This document shows, one piece after another, positions 61,801-64,000 of a stretch of DNA of 64,000 nt. How positions within the stretch are numbered: the first letter of the stretch is position 1; each line of letters starts with the position of its first letter. Both the position numbers and the translations under genes were made by a program. Origin of the DNA: Diorhabda sublineata (taxonomy: Eukaryota > Arthropoda > Insecta > Coleoptera > Chrysomelidae); the NCBI RefSeq assembly GCF_026230105.1, contig NC_079475.1, positions 14,834,125 to 14,898,124 on the forward strand. Direction: 5' to 3'. The notes under the pieces were generated by a model. That model saw only the letters and a program-made list of their open reading frames with translations. It did not search any database and was not told the DNA's origin.

Positions 61801-62406
61801 AAACTAAGTATGCATGCATCAACTACAGATCCATCAAAATCTAAACATTCAAAATCAACAAAAAGACACCATGCCAATTTGTCTGGGTAAACACACAACT
61901 CTTTAAGATCAATACATTTGGAATTTAGAATAATGTCTGATATTAATTGTGAAAGAACTTGTGCTTGATCACTAGGAGGTCCAGATTTAAATTGGGGTGA
62001 GCATAGTGGAGATAATTCTAAATTTGGAATTAAAAACCCTTGATCCTGTGATTCTGGTTTAGGTTTGCATAATTCCTGTAAGGAAAGTATAATTTCGAAA
62101 ATGTATTAATGGAAGTGTGGGAAACTGTTTATTTTGACTTCAATATGAATATTCACTTACTGCTTTTATTCCACATAAAACAGTTGTATTTCCAATTTTC
62201 GCAATTGCTGATCCGTCTGCAGTATCAATTGTACCTACATTAAGAAGAATCGGTCTAAATTTATTAAATTCTCTACCATCGGGTCGAATCCCGTGCGACA
62301 AATAATCTCTATAAAATTTTATTGGATGTAAGGATCTAAAAAAAATTCAAATTACGTGAATAAATACTATATATAAATAAAGTACCGACTTATACTGCTC
62401 TGCCAT
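58642..62406 (-). CDS. Rrp43: Exosome complex component RRP43 (EXOSC8)
   Basis: Exons in coding order: 62406-62390, 62335-62161, 62075-61781, 60042-59922 and 58855-58642. 273 residues (family about 276). It is a catalytically inert RNase PH-like subunit of the hexameric ring of the nuclear and cytoplasmic RNA exosome, paired with RRP46/OIP2-type subunits. Visible blocks: YRDYLSHGIRPDGREFNKFR (14-33), DTADGSAIAKIGNTTVLCGI, LELSPLCSPQFKSGPPSDQA, CLFVDFECLDFDGSVVDACI, RRAINVHHIPVSTTFAILD, CTGILTIVFNDNELCCIHK and PGGSPLAH near the C-terminus. Each aligns by eye, in order, with EXOSC8. AATAAA overlaps the TAA stop. The 5' end faces the KEN-box gene 1.1 kb away, so a shared promoter region is likely. 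Confidence 0.95.
59240..59560 (-). pseudogene. Transposon-associated protein fragment of unnamed insect family (C-terminus)
   Basis: The minus strand reads FAKKLTRQELRARKAFVSIV, RGFLDNNMNTNYQQLVDELL, DAYESLGARMSLKIHFHLTF, CPENLGAVSDEQGERFHQDI, TMEIRYQGRWDSAMMSDYCW. I recall many near-identical predicted proteins in insect genomes with the MSLKxHFLxxHLxxFPENLG, EHGERFHQDI and RYQGRW blocks, apparently the end of a transposase-like or transposon-borne protein. The upstream part is lost. It lies in RRP43 intron 4 in the same orientation as the gene. Confidence 0.7.
59922..60042 (-). CDS. Rrp43: RRP43 exon 4
   Basis: Acceptor TGTTTTAG, donor GATGA/GTAAGT. Encodes TLPFIDYDPAVDNIQVNLEE and RRAINVHHIPVSTTFAILD. 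Confidence 0.93.
60043..61780. other. RRP43 intron 3
   Basis: AT-rich, with no gene. A patch near 60780-60900 (CCAAATTTCATTAAAATCTA, then GGTTTATACCCC) resembles sequence often repeated in insect genomes, but no element could be bounded. Confidence 0.5.
61781..62075 (-). CDS. Rrp43: RRP43 exon 3
   Basis: Acceptor CTTACAG, donor ACAG/GTAAG. Encodes ELCKPKPESQDQGFLIPNLE, SPQFKSGPPSDQAQVLSQLI and DACILSLVGALKT. Confidence 0.95.
62161..62335 (-). CDS. Rrp43: RRP43 exon 2
   Basis: Acceptor TTTTTTAG, donor GCA/GTAAGT. Encodes SLHPIKFYRDYLSHGIRPDG through AIAKIGNTTVLCGIKA. Confidence 0.94.
62390..62406 (-). CDS. Rrp43: RRP43 exon 1 (17 coding bases)
   Basis: ATGGCAGAGCAGTATAA then GTCGGTAC. The frame of exon 2 demands this cut after two bases of Lys-6, giving MAEQYKSLHPIKFYRDYL. 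The GTCGGT donor is weak; a GTACTT donor 5 bases on would break the frame. Confidence 0.8.
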
Positions 62407-63546
62407 TGTCTTGTACAATATTAACGGACAAAACAAATAAATAACTGTTGTTTACTTCCTTATAACCTATAAATTCAGACATGTGCAAGTAGATGTGCAG
62501 CACTGTCAAATTCAAAGAATTTATGCACATTAAAAATAAATTTATTTTTGTTTATGAATGTTGAAATAAAAAAAAATCTTCCATTTTGTTATTATTAAAA
62601 TTAAAACAAGACCGAGTATTTGTATTATGGAGTGTAGACTCCATAATTTGTATTTTAATTAAAAATTACTAAAGATCGATAGCTTTGGCAACAATGATGT
62701 GCTCCAGAAATAAGCGCCAAACAGCCGCATGTTTTTTTCAAACTCCGATATGCTCGGAGTGCAAACTTAGGAACATTTTTCTAAAAATGAAAAACTTTTC
62801 AACAAATAGTACGTAATAAAAAATTAATTTCAAGACAGTTAATGACTCTCATTTTATGAAAGAAATTTCTCTCAACTCTACTTTAGGTAATTTTTAATTA
62901 ACATTCACTTTTTCTCGTTACGTGGTAATGAGTCAATTCAACACATTTTGTTTCAAATATATACATACTTCATTAACTTCAAAATATATTTCAACTGAAC
63001 CTGTCATATATAGTTTGAAAAATAAGGCTTACGTTCAAAAATAGCAGTTTTCATTGCTTCTGATTAATAGTAATTTTAGTGTGCTTTAACTCAATTTCGG
63101 TAAGTAATTTTAACTTTGCAAATCATCTTCTGTGGTTCTACAAGATCGCGCCTCTCTAGAGTATAAATACAATTTCAACATTACCATTTTTGATGTGCAC
63201 AAAATTAGATGTCTTATTAAAATTTGTTTATTTAAAAGAAGACAATAAAATATATCGCTGAATAATTGTTAACGGACTTAAATCTAATAACATTTTTAAA
63301 ATTTCAAGGCCGTTAATGCTTATGTTACCACGTGATCAGTAATGTGCTATGGGATTGGGTAGGTATGGAAACAAACTTCAACCGTCTCAGCTGTTTATCA
63401 AGTCCGTTGTTCGTTTGTAGTTCTATTCCCGCATAAACGTTTTTGCTGAATGATATGACCGTTGGGTATTTGCCGGGGAATATTCCTTAAATTCTTCCAA
63501 CAAGCTATTGTGAAATTCTATAGTTTCATTTCAATTTTCCTTTAAG
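62407..63546. promoter_or_regulatory. Divergent intergenic region between RRP43 and the KEN-box gene
   Basis: Both genes start outward from here. An E-box CACGTG lies at 63329-63334 and an inverted CCAAT box (ATTGG) at about 63353, both within 220 bp of the plus-strand start codon. A stem-loop ATTATGGAGT-GTAG-ACTCCATAAT lies at 62624-62647. Transcription start sites cannot be placed from sequence alone. Confidence 0.45.
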
Positions 63547-63693
63547 ATGGAAACTCTGGATCATGTGGATAAAGAAAATTTTGTTCCTGATATAAAGCAA
63601 AACGCCATGGCCGTTCCTTCAAAAAGACCTTTGGGATTGGGTCAACGGAATGTGAATACCAAACTTCAGCCGGTTCAAATGAAAGAAAAACAA
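63547..63693 (+). CDS. First coding exon of an unidentified KEN-box protein (partial)
   Basis: ATG at 63547 in context AAGATGG; 49 codons, then CAA/GTAAGT. The peptide starts METLDHVDKENFVPDIKQNA, contains SKRPLGLGQRNVN and ends QPVQMKEKQ. DKEN at residues 8-11 is a KEN box, the APC/C degradation signal of mitotic regulators. The rest is basic and disordered-looking. Candidates are a cyclin, securin, a mitotic kinase or a spindle protein; I cannot choose between them. The following 307 bases (63694-64000) are intron with no further exon recognised. Confidence 0.65.
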
Positions 63694-64000
63694 GTAAGTT
63701 TAGAAACTATTTAACGTGCTTCTAACATTATGGTTTTAAAAAAATTATATCATGTAGCCGTTTTTCAATACTTCCATATATCTTTCTTTCACACGTTTTG
63801 TATTGAGTGTATAATTTTTAGATTGACATTATACTTCCGGAAGTAAACAATATAAATATAACAATTACTCCCAAGTCTTAAAATGAGGGTGCTCCTGTTT
63901 CAAAAATCGTTACACTTAGCCAGGTGCAAACTATGAGATATTTAATTATTTTCAAATGCTATAACATCAAACAAATTTTTTCAAAACGCTTAAGTATGTA

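Overview
This is an AT-rich eukaryotic window, almost certainly from an insect. Genes are split by GT-AG introns. Introns and spacers are full of decayed Tc1/mariner, pogo/Tigger, hAT, THAP and non-LTR remnants, and there is a short run of the insect telomere word AACCT/TTAGG. A beetle is a reasonable guess from the repeat style, but the sequence does not prove it. No prokaryotic features, CRISPR arrays, rRNA or tRNA genes were recognised.

Five protein-coding genes can be built by joining exons. (1) Plus strand, 3474-19779: the last seven exons of a divergent SLC6-type transporter (TM4 to TM12 plus a cytoplasmic tail); TM1-3 lie upstream of the window. (2) Minus strand, 20744-25017: a complete four-exon ATP-dependent NAD(P)H-hydrate dehydratase (NAXD). 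(3) Minus strand, 29867-56745: a complete ten-exon polypeptide N-acetylgalactosaminyltransferase of the GALNT10-like type, spread over 27 kb. (4) Minus strand, 58642-62406: a complete five-exon exosome subunit RRP43/EXOSC8. (5) Plus strand, 63547-63693: the first coding exon of an unidentified KEN-box protein, divergent from RRP43. All exon joins of the four multi-exon genes keep the reading frame. The genes serve unrelated housekeeping roles (transport, NADPHX repair, O-glycosylation, RNA decay, probably cell cycle) and do not form a pathway or operon.

Layout. 1-3473: intron or upstream sequence with a tyrosine-recombinase-like remnant and a duplicated pogo-type C-terminus. 3474-19779: SLC6 exons separated by introns holding small inverted-repeat elements, Tc1 and mariner pseudogenes and RTE-like LINE debris. 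19780-20743: convergent spacer. 20744-25017: NAXD, with two solo-LTR-like repeats in one intron. 25018-29866: spacer ending in a Tigger/jerky-type transposase pseudogene. 29867-56745: GALNT, whose introns hold a nested pogo element, an 81-bp minisatellite of about 16 units, a 4 x 170 bp tandem repeat next to an hAT tail, a DUF4817-type mariner with clear terminal repeats, three THAP-domain remnants and a 460-500 bp LTR-like tandem array with TA microsatellites. 56746-58641: spacer with a 29-bp-arm hairpin. 62407-63546: divergent intergenic region.

I did not find a convincing new biological system. The most unusual material is structural: the nested transposon, the higher-order minisatellite, the THAP cluster, the coding-like 170-bp repeats, and the SLC6 protein's non-canonical ion-site region.
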